Shown in pieces: positions 25,884 to 35,583 of a stretch of DNA of 64,000 bases. A model generated the notes under the pieces. That model saw nothing but the letters and a program-made list of their open reading frames with translations, was not told where the DNA came from and made no database searches. The DNA lies in NCBI GenBank assembly GCA_019828595.1, contig JAHQRK010000016.1, positions 868,001 to 932,000 of the forward strand, in the 5' to 3' direction. The first letter of the stretch is position 1; the number at the start of each line of letters is the position of its first letter. The position numbers were made by a program, and so were the translations under genes. The DNA is from Aphanomyces cochlioides. Taxonomy: Eukaryota > Oomycota > Saprolegniomycetes > Saprolegniales > Verrucalvaceae.

Positions 25884-26624
25884 TTAAAAAGGAATAGTCG
25901 AATGAAAATGATCGCCCAGTGCAGATGAATCGACTCGGTTATCCATATCAGCCGATAGTTGAACTTCTTCTTTGTGCTTGGCTGAGAGGCCAGAGGTGGC
26001 CATTTGAATTGCTGCCGCAAATGCAACGGCCCACTCGAACCTCTCCAATTCACTCGCAAGGGCAATGACGACGACTTCTTCTGCAACGGTCACGACCAAG
26101 CAATACGGGTGATCCTTGTTGTTGGTCCAGTTGAGCTTGGCCAAACCCATGTCCAAGTTTCCTTTTTGCCGGCCAGGTTCAGACGCATCCCAGTAGCGTA
26201 ATCGTCCGCCTCGTACTTCGAGTATGCGATCATTCCACTTTTCCCATCCATGCTTGGACTTTTTGAGGACTGGGCCTTTCTTGTATGGTGGCAAGGCAAA
26301 CGTGAGACGGCTGGGCCATGCAAGGAAGCAATCGAGGGAAAAAAACGACGTTTCCATCATAGGGTCAGGAAGAGGTACTCCGTTGACGAGAACAACTTGA
26401 CAACCGACGGGAATATCTTCCTGTTCACTCTTAACCACCATCCACGCGCCATGAGCCACCGTGCCACGACGTTCGACAGTAATGTTGAGATCGGAGTCCG
26501 ACACACAGAGAACATCAAAAGTCGCGACTGGTCGATGGTTGCATGCTTCATTGACGTGTTCCAAAGCCTCAGCTTCCGTTGGACCATGCTCCAATCCCTT
26601 GTTCTTCTTGAGAAATTGAAACAT
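25884..26624 (-). CDS. PDZ-like plus PH domain protein
   Basis: An intronless gene of 246 codons from the ATG at 26624 (MFQFLKKNKG). The first half has a PDZ-like fold signature (ITVERRGTVAHGAWMVV, then PVGCQVVLVNGVPL). The second half is a PH domain beginning KKGPVLKKSKHGWEKWNDRI, with the diagnostic Trp near its end (FEWAVAFAAAIQ). PH domains bind phosphoinositides or proteins at membranes; the ligand cannot be told. Its last 90 residues resemble the last PH unit of the larger protein at 31.5-33.3 kb (both end MAxxGL), so the two are probably paralogues. The stop is 16 bases from the dynein stop, in convergent orientation, so the two 3' UTRs must overlap. Confidence 0.85.
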   Translation of the reverse strand: MFQFLKKNKGLEHGPTEAEALEHVNEACNHRPVATFDVLCVSDSDLNITVERRGTVAHGAWMVVKSEQEDIPVGCQVVLVNGVPLPDPMMETSFFSLDCFLAWPSRLTFALPPYKKGPVLKKSKHGWEKWNDRILEVRGGRLRYWDASEPGRQKGNLDMGLAKLNWTNNKDHPYCLVVTVAEEVVVIALASELERFEWAVAFAAAIQMATSGLSAKHKEEVQLSADMDNRVDSSALGDHFHSTIPF

Positions 26625-26862
26625 GCTGCCGCTCCTACTTGCGGGATGTTGCAAACTCGACGAGTTCAAAATGGAAGACTCATTTATTTTTCATTTTTCA
26701 TCAAATTAGAAATTCACGAAAAAATTGACAATTTGGATGAAAACCAGTTACGCCTGAAACTGACTCCGAAGCAGTTTGAAACGCTTAGGCCCTGGCCAAT
26801 AGCACGAAATTTGAATCGACGACAGATTGACACGCAAGCTCTTGTACGATATTAACGCTCCG

Positions 26863-27807
26863 CTATATGAATGAGTCTTTCTGTGTCTTGGGTTTGCAAT
26901 ATGATGATATTGAATCGTCAATGATTTTCTTTTCATCGCCGTCTCCATCTTGCTGTCGCTCTGGCTCTTTTATTTCTGTGATATTCTGCTTGAGCTTCTC
27001 TGCGACGTCGTCATGTAGCTTCTTGAGGGAACGTTCGCCGCCAAAAAGTGCAATTACACCAAGGGCAAGAGCTAGAGACGTTAAACTCGTCTCGTCTCTA
27101 TTGTCAGAAGCACCACTTGTGTCCGTGTCTTCTTGAACAGCACTATTTGGTGCCTTGTCAGACTCTTTCTTTCTTGCTTGGGCTTTTTTCCTGCCAGGAG
27201 GTCAGGAAAGATTCGCAATCCAATCAGCATGAGTAAAACAACCACAGACATAACGACCAACATGGTATCTGTTTTCATCTTCTCGCCAGGAGTCTCGCTC
27301 TTGGTATCGACATCCTTCTCAGCATTCAATAATTTGATGCACTCAGAGACTGTTATGACTCCCTCTTGTTGGCTTCGGTCGCTTGCTGTGGTATAGACCG
27401 CACCGTTGGTAGACAATTGGGCATCCACGTCTATATTTCCGTCCGTAGCTTCCTTATCTTTGAGCAAGAATGTCGGCACACATTGGGAAAACCACGCATT
27501 CCATTCCTTGCACGTCGAGCCGCTTTGGCAGCAACTCGGGCCAACAAATTCGTTGCCACCGCATTGTGTCCACCTCTTTCCACAAATTTTCCCAGGCTGA
27601 CAAGTGACAATGGAGTTGTCTTTTTTTGGTTTGCACGAGAAACCATGCTCACAATCTTCGTTATTTTTGCAATAAGATTTCCTTGTCGCTCCCTGGCAGT
27701 TTTGTGTAAAAGCCAGGATCGCAGTCAGCACCTGGTGCACACACACTGGATTGCTTGGCAATGACTGACATCATTGCCCATGGTGAGGCGAGCAGGCTTG
27801 TCTTCAT
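26863..27807 (-). CDS. CBM1 cellulose-binding membrane protein, copy 1
   Basis: Secreted or surface protein with one fungal-type carbohydrate-binding module (CBM1), here CGKRWTQCGG followed by Cys pairs and WFSQCVP, which binds crystalline cellulose in this family. The ATG at 27807 gives a signal peptide MKTSLLAS like copy 2, joined through a 52-nt intron (27693-27744) to the Cys-rich part. After a Thr/Ser/Asp linker a hydrophobic stretch (about 27180-27260) is open, but the frame then ends at 27081 without the expected tail. In the neighbouring frame the sequence continues through KESDKAPNS to a C-terminal membrane span (LTSLALALGVIALFGG) and stops at 26863. I infer a short intron covering that hydrophobic stretch, as in copy 3. 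The alternatives are a frameshift at the A6 run at 27184-27189 or a shorter protein ending at 27081. Confidence 0.65.
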
Positions 27808-28582
27808 TGCAATTTGAAGTAGCAAATTCCAAAATGAAGGTGAAACGCGAATGTGACGAAGAAAGGCAATCGAAACAAATAATTATAATCGACCAATCAC
27901 CTGTGATATTCAATAGTTTTATCCATTTAAAGTTTACTGTTGTATTATAAAATATTTAGGTGTACGTTTGTGCCTAGGCGATGTCAAGGCTTGATTTCTG
28001 CCCAGGATTACTCGTCGAACCGTTTTCCCCCATGTTGACTGTATGCACTGTGGAATATACCCAAAGCTGACTGCTCTTAGCAGCTAATTTTACCCCCAAA
28101 CTTGACATCTTTTGGTCTGTGCTCCTAAAGTGAGGTTCGAAGCTCACTGAAAATCTATCGATGCCAGTGCAATACAGTTGAATTTCCTTCCTTGATCATC
28201 GATATCTACCAAATTTCAGTGCCCAAAGGCGGCGGATTCGTAGATAGCATCAACCTTTCATGTAGCTTGCCCTTGTGCTCCTCATTCGAAACCACACTCT
28301 TATAATTTATACAAGTCGAAATTGAAATGCAAGTCAATTTGGTGTTTGTACGTTGTTGCTGGTTTGTGAAATTTATCTGCTGGTTTTATCTCCAGCATTT
28401 GCAACTCTTGCATGGAATATCAAGCAACCTGAGTTCAATGATAGATTTTATGGCACTTGTGGGGGAAAGGAGCAAGAAATGTCATAAATAGTTAGCAGGG
28501 CATTATTGAGAGAAAATTTTTGAGTGGTGGGTGCAATTTGAGGAAAGTCGATCCACGGCTGGAGTTTGTCTTCTTGGAGGCT
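27808..28582. other. Intergenic, nothing recognised
   Basis: About 775 AT-rich bases between CBM1 copies 1 and 2. No coding texture or clear repeat is visible. It should hold the promoter of copy 1 and the 3' UTR of copy 2. Confidence 0.4.
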
Positions 28583-29425
28583 TTACTTTTGCCGGCGTTT
28601 CTTTGATTCTTTCGTATCCTGTTTGGCTGGGCTCTGAAGGAGTGCTAGTACGCCAACGGCAAAAATTAGGAGAATAGCAACGCAAACATCGGCTGAACCG
28701 TCTTTCTTCTCTTTCTTCTCCTTGATATTGTGGTGTTTATCGAGTGTGTAGTCTTTCTTCTGACGATCTGATCTGTCATTAGCAGCTTTGTCCTTGTCAG
28801 ATTTCTTAAACCACCTCCACCACTTGTGTGTACTTCTGCCTTTGCCATTGACACGCTCAATAGTATTACTTGCCACAGTCATAGTTTGGCATGGTTGCTC
28901 TTGAGCAGCAGCGTAGTTTGATGCCTCATGTACAATTTCTTTTGGACTTGGAGCTTTTCTTTCCTTTGATTCCTTCAGATGTAATAGCCCAAGCGTCGTG
29001 AGGAATATCAGAGGCAATACGATGAAAGTGTAGTCGATGTACTGTTCACTGACTGTGTCGACCTCCTTGACGTTTGTGTCCATGAACGTAGTCACTATCT
29101 TGACGGATTCTGCCGCTGTCACGATGATCTCTTGTTGAAGTCGTTCGCCACTTCCACTTTCCACATGGATTCCCACGCTTGATTCTTCCGTTTCATGGAG
29201 CACAGAGTTGGGCACGCATTGAGAAAACCAAGTGCTCCATTTCTTGCACGTGGAATCGGCTTGGCAGCAGCTAGACCCAACAAAGTCGATCCCACCACAT
29301 TGTGCCCAATGTTTTCCACAACTCGGTGCAGGATGGCAATCGTCATCGCTGGGTGCACACTCAACTCGTTGCTTGGCAGAACCTGACGCAGTTAGAGCCC
29401 CTACAACGAGCAAGCTTGTCTTCAT
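28583..29425 (-). CDS. CBM1 cellulose-binding membrane protein, copy 2
   Basis: The ATG at 29425 starts a signal peptide (MKTSLLVVGALTASGSA) followed by a CBM1 (CGKHWAQCGG through WFSQCVPN), an acidic/Ser linker, a positively charged middle region (WWRWFKKSDKDK) and one C-terminal membrane span (CVAILLIFAVGVLALL) with a short basic tail ending KKRRQK. The frame is open throughout, about 280 codons. A further hydrophobic stretch near 28975-29030 would be a second span, but 28973-29020 is exactly 48 nt, begins GTATTG and ends AG, so it may be an intron that leaves the frame unchanged. If so, the protein is single-pass with the cellulose-binding module outside. The open frame extends upstream of the ATG to 29683; that part lacks a signal peptide and is probably not translated with it. 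Confidence 0.75.
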   Translation of the reverse strand: MKTSLLVVGALTASGSAKQRVECAPSDDDCHPAPSCGKHWAQCGGIDFVGSSCCQADSTCKKWSTWFSQCVPNSVLHETEESSVGIHVESGSGERLQQEIIVTAAESVKIVTTFMDTNVKEVDTVSEQYIDYTFIVLPLIFLTTLGLLHLKESKERKAPSPKEIVHEASNYAAAQEQPCQTMTVASNTIERVNGKGRSTHKWWRWFKKSDKDKAANDRSDRQKKDYTLDKHHNIKEKKEKKDGSADVCVAILLIFAVGVLALLQSPAKQDTKESKKRRQK

Positions 29426-30036
29426 TGCAGACCAATTGATCCGAAAGATGCAAATTCTGAAATGGCATCCCATCGTCTTCTGTCGCTCGTGCTGCACGTA
29501 CGCAATTTTGCCATCTGGCTGGAAGTGAATTTTGTTTTCCTCGTCCAGAAAATAATTTTCGTCACAACTCAAAGCATAGCCATCGCAAAGTTTCCGGGAC
29601 GTAAGAATATTTAGAGCTACGATCCAAATGGAAACTGCATCGCGTTTGGATTGTAATGCCTTCCGCAAACTGTGAAAGTCCAAGGCTCGAAAAAATGCAT
29701 GCTGATGCTTCCATCTTGGGATTTGATGGAGCTATAGCCAAGTACTTGCGCGTGCCTTCGCCTGTGAATTACCACAGTGAGGCGGTCATTCAAGTCGCTT
29801 TCATGCTTAAGAAGTTCTGAAATGCACTTAGTTGATTCTTTCGACTGCAAGCAATAAATAACGTCTCAGCCAGTCTCGATACGATTCAGACATGCGGCTC
29901 TGGAGCATCGAAATCGCTCCAGTGGAAGCAGAGCGAAGGGTGCCATCTCGAGCGGCGAGAAGACATCGATATCCATGGATTTATTAATGCTAATTATTGA
30001 GAGATCCATATCTTGTATTTATCTTCTTGGCAGCGT
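29426..30036. other. Intergenic or unresolved minus-strand gene fragment
   Basis: Minus-strand frames here look partly protein-like (for example LDEENKIHFQPDGKIAYVQH at about 29494-29553) and could be exons of a small gene between CBM1 copies 2 and 3, but no start, splice chain or domain could be fixed. A remnant of a fourth family member or an unrelated small gene is possible. Confidence 0.3.
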
Positions 30037-30919
30037 TTACTTTTGTCGGCGTTTCTTCGTTTCCTTTTCTTTATCATCCTTCTTGGGAGAGCTACTGCAG
30101 AAGGCCAGCAGAAATATAAAGGCCAGTAAAAGAACAGCTGCTGAGCTGCTGCCCTTCGCCTTGCCGTTGTTTGGATCGTCGTCTTCCTTCGACCTTTGGT
30201 CGTCACTGCTAGCTTTGTTCTTTTCGGCCTTCTTTTGAAAGTGCCACCACCTTTTCTTGCTTCTAGTTTCGTCTTTGGTCTGTTGTATGCCATCGCAAGC
30301 AACAATCGCATCGTTGGATACGACGTCAACTGGAGCAGCCCGCCTCAGCAGCGCTCTTTCGCTCCTCCCTTGCAATGGCTGTCCGTCTTGGGGCTTCTCT
30401 CTTGTTAGAAAACGTGACATATAACAAATGGGAAGACACGATGAGACCAACCAGCACTCCCAGGGCGATGTTTTCGATGTACTTTTCTTTACTCTTCGCT
30501 GGATCCTTGACATTAGCATCCTTATATGTGTTCACGATCTTGATGAAATCTGCATTGGACATGACTATATCTTGTTGGCGTCGATCGCTTTTTCCGCTGC
30601 CCAAAGTGTCACGGACACCCGCGTCTTCCGTGTCATCAAGCAAAGCGTTTGGCACACATTGGGAGAACCAAATATTCCATTTCTTGCAAGTCGAACCATG
30701 TTGGCAGCAGTTGGCTCCAAAATGGAAGATCCCCCCGCATTGCGCCCATCGCTGTCCACAGTCATCAACGAACTGGCAATCGTTATTGTCAATGCATCCT
30801 CGATAGTCGTCTTCTGGGTGTCTGGAAAGGTCGCCGCCGGCATTCCGTGCACAGTGAGCAGCTTGCACAGCAGATATTGATACAGTCAGGAAACCTAAAG
30901 CGAGCACATTTATCTTCAT
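30037..30919 (-). CDS. CBM1 cellulose-binding membrane protein, copy 3
   Basis: The ATG at 30919 starts a signal peptide (MKINVLALGFLTVSISAVQA), then a Cys-containing segment, a CBM1 (CGQRWAQCGG through WFSQCVPN), a linker, a basic region (KKRWWHFQKKAEKNK), a C-terminal membrane span (AAVLLLAFIFLLAF) and the tail KKRRQK shared with copy 2. The N-terminal frame stops at 30326, while the C-terminal half lies in the next frame. A 49-nt intron at 30399-30447 (donor GTCTCA, branch-like TTCTAAC, acceptor AG) joins them exactly. This intron removes a hydrophobic stretch that would otherwise look like a first membrane span. The likely job is to hold the plasma membrane against the cellulose wall, or to sense it; this is inferred from domain order. 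Confidence 0.75.
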
Positions 30920-31490
30920 TGTAAACTAAATTCAAAAACGACATCGATGGCTACGTCAGCCGCAGTTAGATCGCACGTTCATAATATTTTTGTCTCGCCA
31001 AGCGATCGCACGTTCGTTCACAGTCATCAAATGTTTGTCGGAAAGTTCGTACTGTTGGAGGCAAAATATCATTGTTACTGCAAAAAAGAGGGATTTCGTC
31101 ACCAGGTCTGGCCGATGACAGTGTCTAACAAGGTACTGCAAGACAATACGAGCAAGCTTGCGTCTTGGCAACGCCGGAATACCTACTGAAGACATCTTTA
31201 CGATAGAAGTATTGCTCACGTACTACGAAAATTAATAGTTTTGTTATCAAATTTTTGAATTTTCTACTGTCCTGTACAATCAGCGTTAGGAATACTCTTT
31301 AATATTATAACCTAATATAAATTATATTGCCTTTTGCGATGTCGCTGGGTTGTAATGAAGATTGTGTGGTGAAATCTCGAATCGGCTGAAGCAACATGAA
31401 GACGATCGTTCACTTGACACTTTAATTCATGTCTTCTAGTGTTATAAAGTGTCCTGGACAAGATTTTGTTAAAACATGACGACAAATAAC
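30920..31490. other. Intergenic, nothing recognised
   Basis: About 570 bases, very AT-rich around 31220-31340. No gene seen. It should hold the promoter of CBM1 copy 3 and the 3' end region of the PH protein. Confidence 0.4.
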
Positions 31491-33256
31491 TTAGACAAAG
31501 AAGGGCTGATGGGAATCGAGCCCCGAGACATTCAGTCCTTGACTCGCCATGAGAATGCTGCAGTGGATGGTGGCTGCCCACTCCATTTGGTCTTCAAGGG
31601 ATGACGCTTGAAGCACCAATTTGTCCGCCGGGGCTGGGGATCGTCCGATCGCAATACAGAACGGATGACCAGGTATGTCGAGTATTTGGAGGTAACAACC
31701 CGTCAGCGAGAACGAATCTCGCACTTCGTGCCAGGCAAGGATGCTCAGCGTGCCGTGCTCCACAACAATTTCGCGAATCTTCCAAGACGTGAGTGTTCGC
31801 GGCGATCGAGATCGTTTAATCATTTCACCACGCTTGGTGGGGGCGCAGATAAATTGGCAAATCATTGGGTAAGCGGTTTGCGCAAGTTGTAGTCGCGCAG
31901 CATCCAGAGTTAGACCAATCGACGTTCCATTGACACGAATCAATTGAGCACCAAGCGGCAATGTCGGAAACAAGGAGGACACTTGAGATACGACCAGGGC
32001 TTCAGAACGACGTTCCATGAGGACTGTCTCGAACGATTCTTTGGAAGGAAACTCAATCCCAACTCGAGGAAGGTCAAGAGCGATCTTTGTCGCTTGAGCA
32101 GCTGCGGCTTGAATGGGTAGAGGAGGCGCAGAGGGGTTATGCACTCGATATACAATAGCTTTGGCCAATGCATGAACCCATCGACGCATATCGCCTTCAC
32201 TGAGAGCGTTCAAATGAAGTTCATGAGTGCCACAATAGAGCATGAAGTAATTCCGCCTTCCATCAGGGCTAAATGGTGCTCCAGGACTCAAGTAGGCATT
32301 CACAAGGGAAATCGATCCTTTCGCAGTCACTCGATCGTCATCATAATACCTACACCAACATCATGAGTTTACCAGCAGCAAGGTGACAGAGCATACCGCA
32401 ACAACGGGTGGTTATCCGCCACTTCGATGCGAAAGAAACGCTGGACCCAGTTCGTCCTCACATGGCCTCGTTTAAGCAGGTAGCCAGCCATGAGAGCTTT
32501 TTCGTCTTGCGGATCTTCGTAGCCTTTCCATTTGTGAGCTTTGTTGTCATCGTCCACAGTTAAATGGACAGTGTTTCGAAGTGGATCCCATCGTCCTGGG
32601 CCGGCATGAGCGCCAGTACTTTCGAGGGCTCGGATCCATCGCTTCATGGAGCGTTCAGTGGAAGTCGAGAAGAGGTAATTTCGAGATGGAGTCGATAAGA
32701 TGAAGAAGAATTCGCGAGAGCTCATGTGAGTTTGAATCACAATATCGTTCTTCGTAGTCTTCTCGACATGGATCATGCCTTTGCACACACTTTTGTCTTC
32801 GCTTGTGTAGTATCGCAGACATCCATCGCGCGTGAGCTCAAAGTATCGCCACTTCCACGTCTTGAACGTAAGACCACACTTTTCAATCCAGCCTTTTCGA
32901 ATGAGGAACTTTGGCACGGGTTCAACCGATGATTCACTTTCACCTTCGAGTTCTGGGATCACAAGCGGTGCGTCTTGGGTTGTTCCGCCTCGTGTACTAT
33001 CAAAGCTCGACATGCTTGAGCTCTGCAACATATTCAAGGTCGGGTGTGTGAGTTGTGACCGTGGGGTATCGTCTGCACTCGAAGAATCTGTCAAATCGAG
33101 CGGCGATGGAGTTGTGACTGAGTCCATCTTGCCCATCGACGTGGCACGGAACATGGACCTCTCCGAGAGGATTTCGTCAATGAGAGCCATGTCTTCGTTC
33201 CCAACTTGAGACCCACGCATTGCACTATGGCCTGGAGTGGCTAGGACTGCTGCCAT
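31491..33256 (-). CDS. Multi-PH-domain protein with internal PDZ
   Basis: Signalling scaffold of about 570 residues with one 43-nt intron near 32350-32392; splicing joins LLR to YYDDDRV inside the second PH domain. Order: a Ser/Thr-rich N-terminus; PH1 (RKGWIEKCGLTFKTWKWRYF to MKRWIRALE); PH2 (MAGYLLKRGHVRTNWVQRFF to MRRWVHALA); a PDZ-like module (VGIEFPSKESFETVL, LPLGAQLIRVNGTSI); and a degenerate PH3 ending DQMEWAATIHCSILMASQGL. PH1 and PH2 keep the closing Trp and basic strand residues expected of phosphoinositide binding. The PDZ-PH3 tail matches the arrangement of the smaller protein at 25.9-26.6 kb, which suggests duplication. The partner and pathway are unknown. Confidence 0.87.
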
Positions 33257-35583
33257 CGCTTCGTCAGCTCGTGGTTGCTCGAGAGCGGGACTGCACTGAA
33301 TTGGTGCTCCAGGTCAAAGTGCCCCACGACCACTTGTACCATCTCCTTCTTACATTTTTTGGTCGTAGAATGAACTTTATTATATTATTTAAGTTAAAAA
33401 TATGCCATTACATCCTTTTCGGTCGTCGATGTGAAATGAGACGACTCACGGACGGCTGGTGAAAATTTCAGCTTGTGGTACATGTCCCACACGAAGTATA
33501 CAAATTCCAAGTCTAATCCTGCCAGTGAAAAGCTAGCTGGCTGGCTCTACTGACTATTCAATCTCCTTGACGTCCTCGATGATGCTCTTTTGTCGTCATT
33601 ACAATCGAAAGTCACAACGGAAGACGTGTTACCCAGACCGTTTCATCCCAAATTTCCATCAAGTGTGATGGGAATGCGTAAGACACCAGTGCTACATTTT
33701 ATACGTAGATCTGATTGGATAAATGTAGCTAATTTTTCTAAGTTAATCATTCAAGTGTCTTCTAGCTTAAACAAACACGCTTTTTTCGAGCTTGTTTGGC
33801 TCTTCAGCTTGGTCAACACTACAATGCTAGCCATATTTATGACGTGTCCAAGGCATTTTACTTTTACTTCAGATTGAAATCATCAATTTATTTTGATGGT
33901 TACTATGTATTATCTAGACAGAATTGTCGGCTCACTGCTCACTCTGCGACTCCTTAGCAGATAGCAGCCCGACCATGTTCCCATGCATGCTCCAAGCCTA
34001 ACTTAGCTCAGTGGATGTGAGAACAAGACCAAGCAATTCATAGCCTTGGAATAGATTTTTTACAAAAATGAACCAAAGATTCACATACCCTTATCCAAAC
34101 TCACAGGCAGGCCTATAAATATCGCACCATGGTCTACAAGAATTCCTTTGTCATTTGGATCAAAAGGCAAAAGGTGAAATGTCAAATACTAAACTATTCA
34201 CTTATGTATATAGCATTATTGATGAAAGCAGTTATTTCAACTAGGTCAATCATATTCACGATCACTCATCTTGTGGATTCGTTGCCCAAGCCGCCACAAA
34301 TGACAAAATGACAAAATGACAGTAGCGTTGTGCTTTGACAATGTTTAGTTGTTAAGGATTGGTCAGTTTTTGTCCAATGATTGTCATATCTCTAGCGTAA
34401 CTCAAGTAGCTTACAGATTCGCGTCACATTTCATTGATGTGCATGCATAATTTAATCAAGTCATGCACAGGAAAATAAAAAATATTAATGGGAAATTGTA
34501 AGCTGTCCGTCTTACGCTGCCTCTGAAAAACCCATACTATTAATAATACTCAAGTTACAGAAGGTGTTGAATCGTCGTTGGATGTCTCGAGCCGGCTCGT
34601 CTAGCAGAGTGCCACGTCATACCCGAGTGAAAATAGATCGACTGAATTTATCACCATATGATTGGACAATATGATTAACTTTATAACCAATCAAATATCG
34701 TGAAATGAAATTTGTGCATTTTGATTGGTCCAACTTACTATCACGCCTAAGTTGCTCACTGGTGTCGCCTGATTAGTACAGGTACTAATCTGCGACTTGC
34801 CGAAGACTCATATCTTATCGCCCTTCATACTGCCCCACAAGGCCATTTCCATTAGAATGAGGAAGGCCACAGCATGCAGCATGTGTATATCTTCCCCTGG
34901 ACCTATGGAGGGGATCATCTACAAAGCCAGTGAGTCGAACCGTATCGTATAAAGAGCCCCAGTAAGGCCACATCAAGTTGAAAGAGGACGTACTGTAGCA
35001 AGAAGGTAATGGCGGCAAAGGGATGTGCATGGCCAACGCCTATCGCATGGTCTTGGTGTATCACGTGGAAAACATCATGCCAAGTGCATCTGTCATCTCC
35101 ATGACCATGGCCATAAAATTAGGATGATTTTGAATGGATCTCGTCGCGAGCAAACAGCTCGTGTGTTTTCTGTCTTCGTATCAAAATTTGATACGAAGAT
35201 ATGTTCTTGATACGATCATATCGTGATGCTGAGCCCGTGATGTTTATCGTCATGTGCATGCTTTTATAATTCTCATCCACGAATTAGCTGGGAAGTAAAC
35301 GCATACAAGTGCCTTGAGCTGAGGCACCTACATAATCGCAGCGTCCATAGGGCTCCTAGCTATCGCCATAGACTATATAGATAGAGCTCTACGTGCCAGC
35401 TTTGAGTGCCATAAGCGCAAATTGCTGAATCTTGCGAGAATCGACACCATGGAGCCGTTTTTCCGACCAGGTGGTATGTGAGATGTAAGTCGACATTCAG
35501 AAAACAACTTGAAGTTTGTATAGTAGAGTGTGTATCCACCCACCGTCAGCAGTGCAAACTGCCACATCAAAAGAGCATTTAGG
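33257..35583. other. Long gene-free stretch (2.3 kb)
   Basis: No supported gene. AT-rich with scattered short frames on both strands. It holds three ATTGG/CCAAT motifs close together (about 34659-34731), a small tandem repeat of AAAATGAC-like units at about 34299-34321, and a perfect 27-base odd palindrome at 35173-35199. The right end, from about 35400, is the likely promoter and 5' leader of the transporter. Confidence 0.4.
35173..35199. repeat. 27-base perfect odd palindrome
   Basis: Arms of 13 bases (TCTTCGTATCAAA and its reverse complement) around one central A. It lies about 385 bases upstream of the transporter ATG. It could be a binding site for a dimeric regulator or a chance hairpin. 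Confidence 0.6.

Noticed and set aside
25520..26086. A 188-codon minus-strand open frame opposite the dynein 3' end.
   Set aside because: It overlaps the last dynein exons and the PDZ-PH gene in another frame; both of those have clear family motifs.
27184..27189. A6 run in CBM1 copy 1 as programmed frameshifting.
   Set aside because: A short intron, as in copies 2 and 3, or a plain indel explains the frame change more simply.
28131..28150. GGTTCGAA word resembling a tRNA B box.
   Set aside because: No matching A box, acceptor stem or cloverleaf could be drawn around it.
29426..29683. In-frame N-terminal extension of CBM1 copy 2.
   Set aside because: The internal ATG at 29425 gives a signal peptide nearly identical to copy 1; the extension would bury it.
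34299..34321. Short tandem repeat of AAAATGAC-like units.
   Set aside because: Only about three units; too short to be more than ordinary slippage, and no CRISPR-like spacing.
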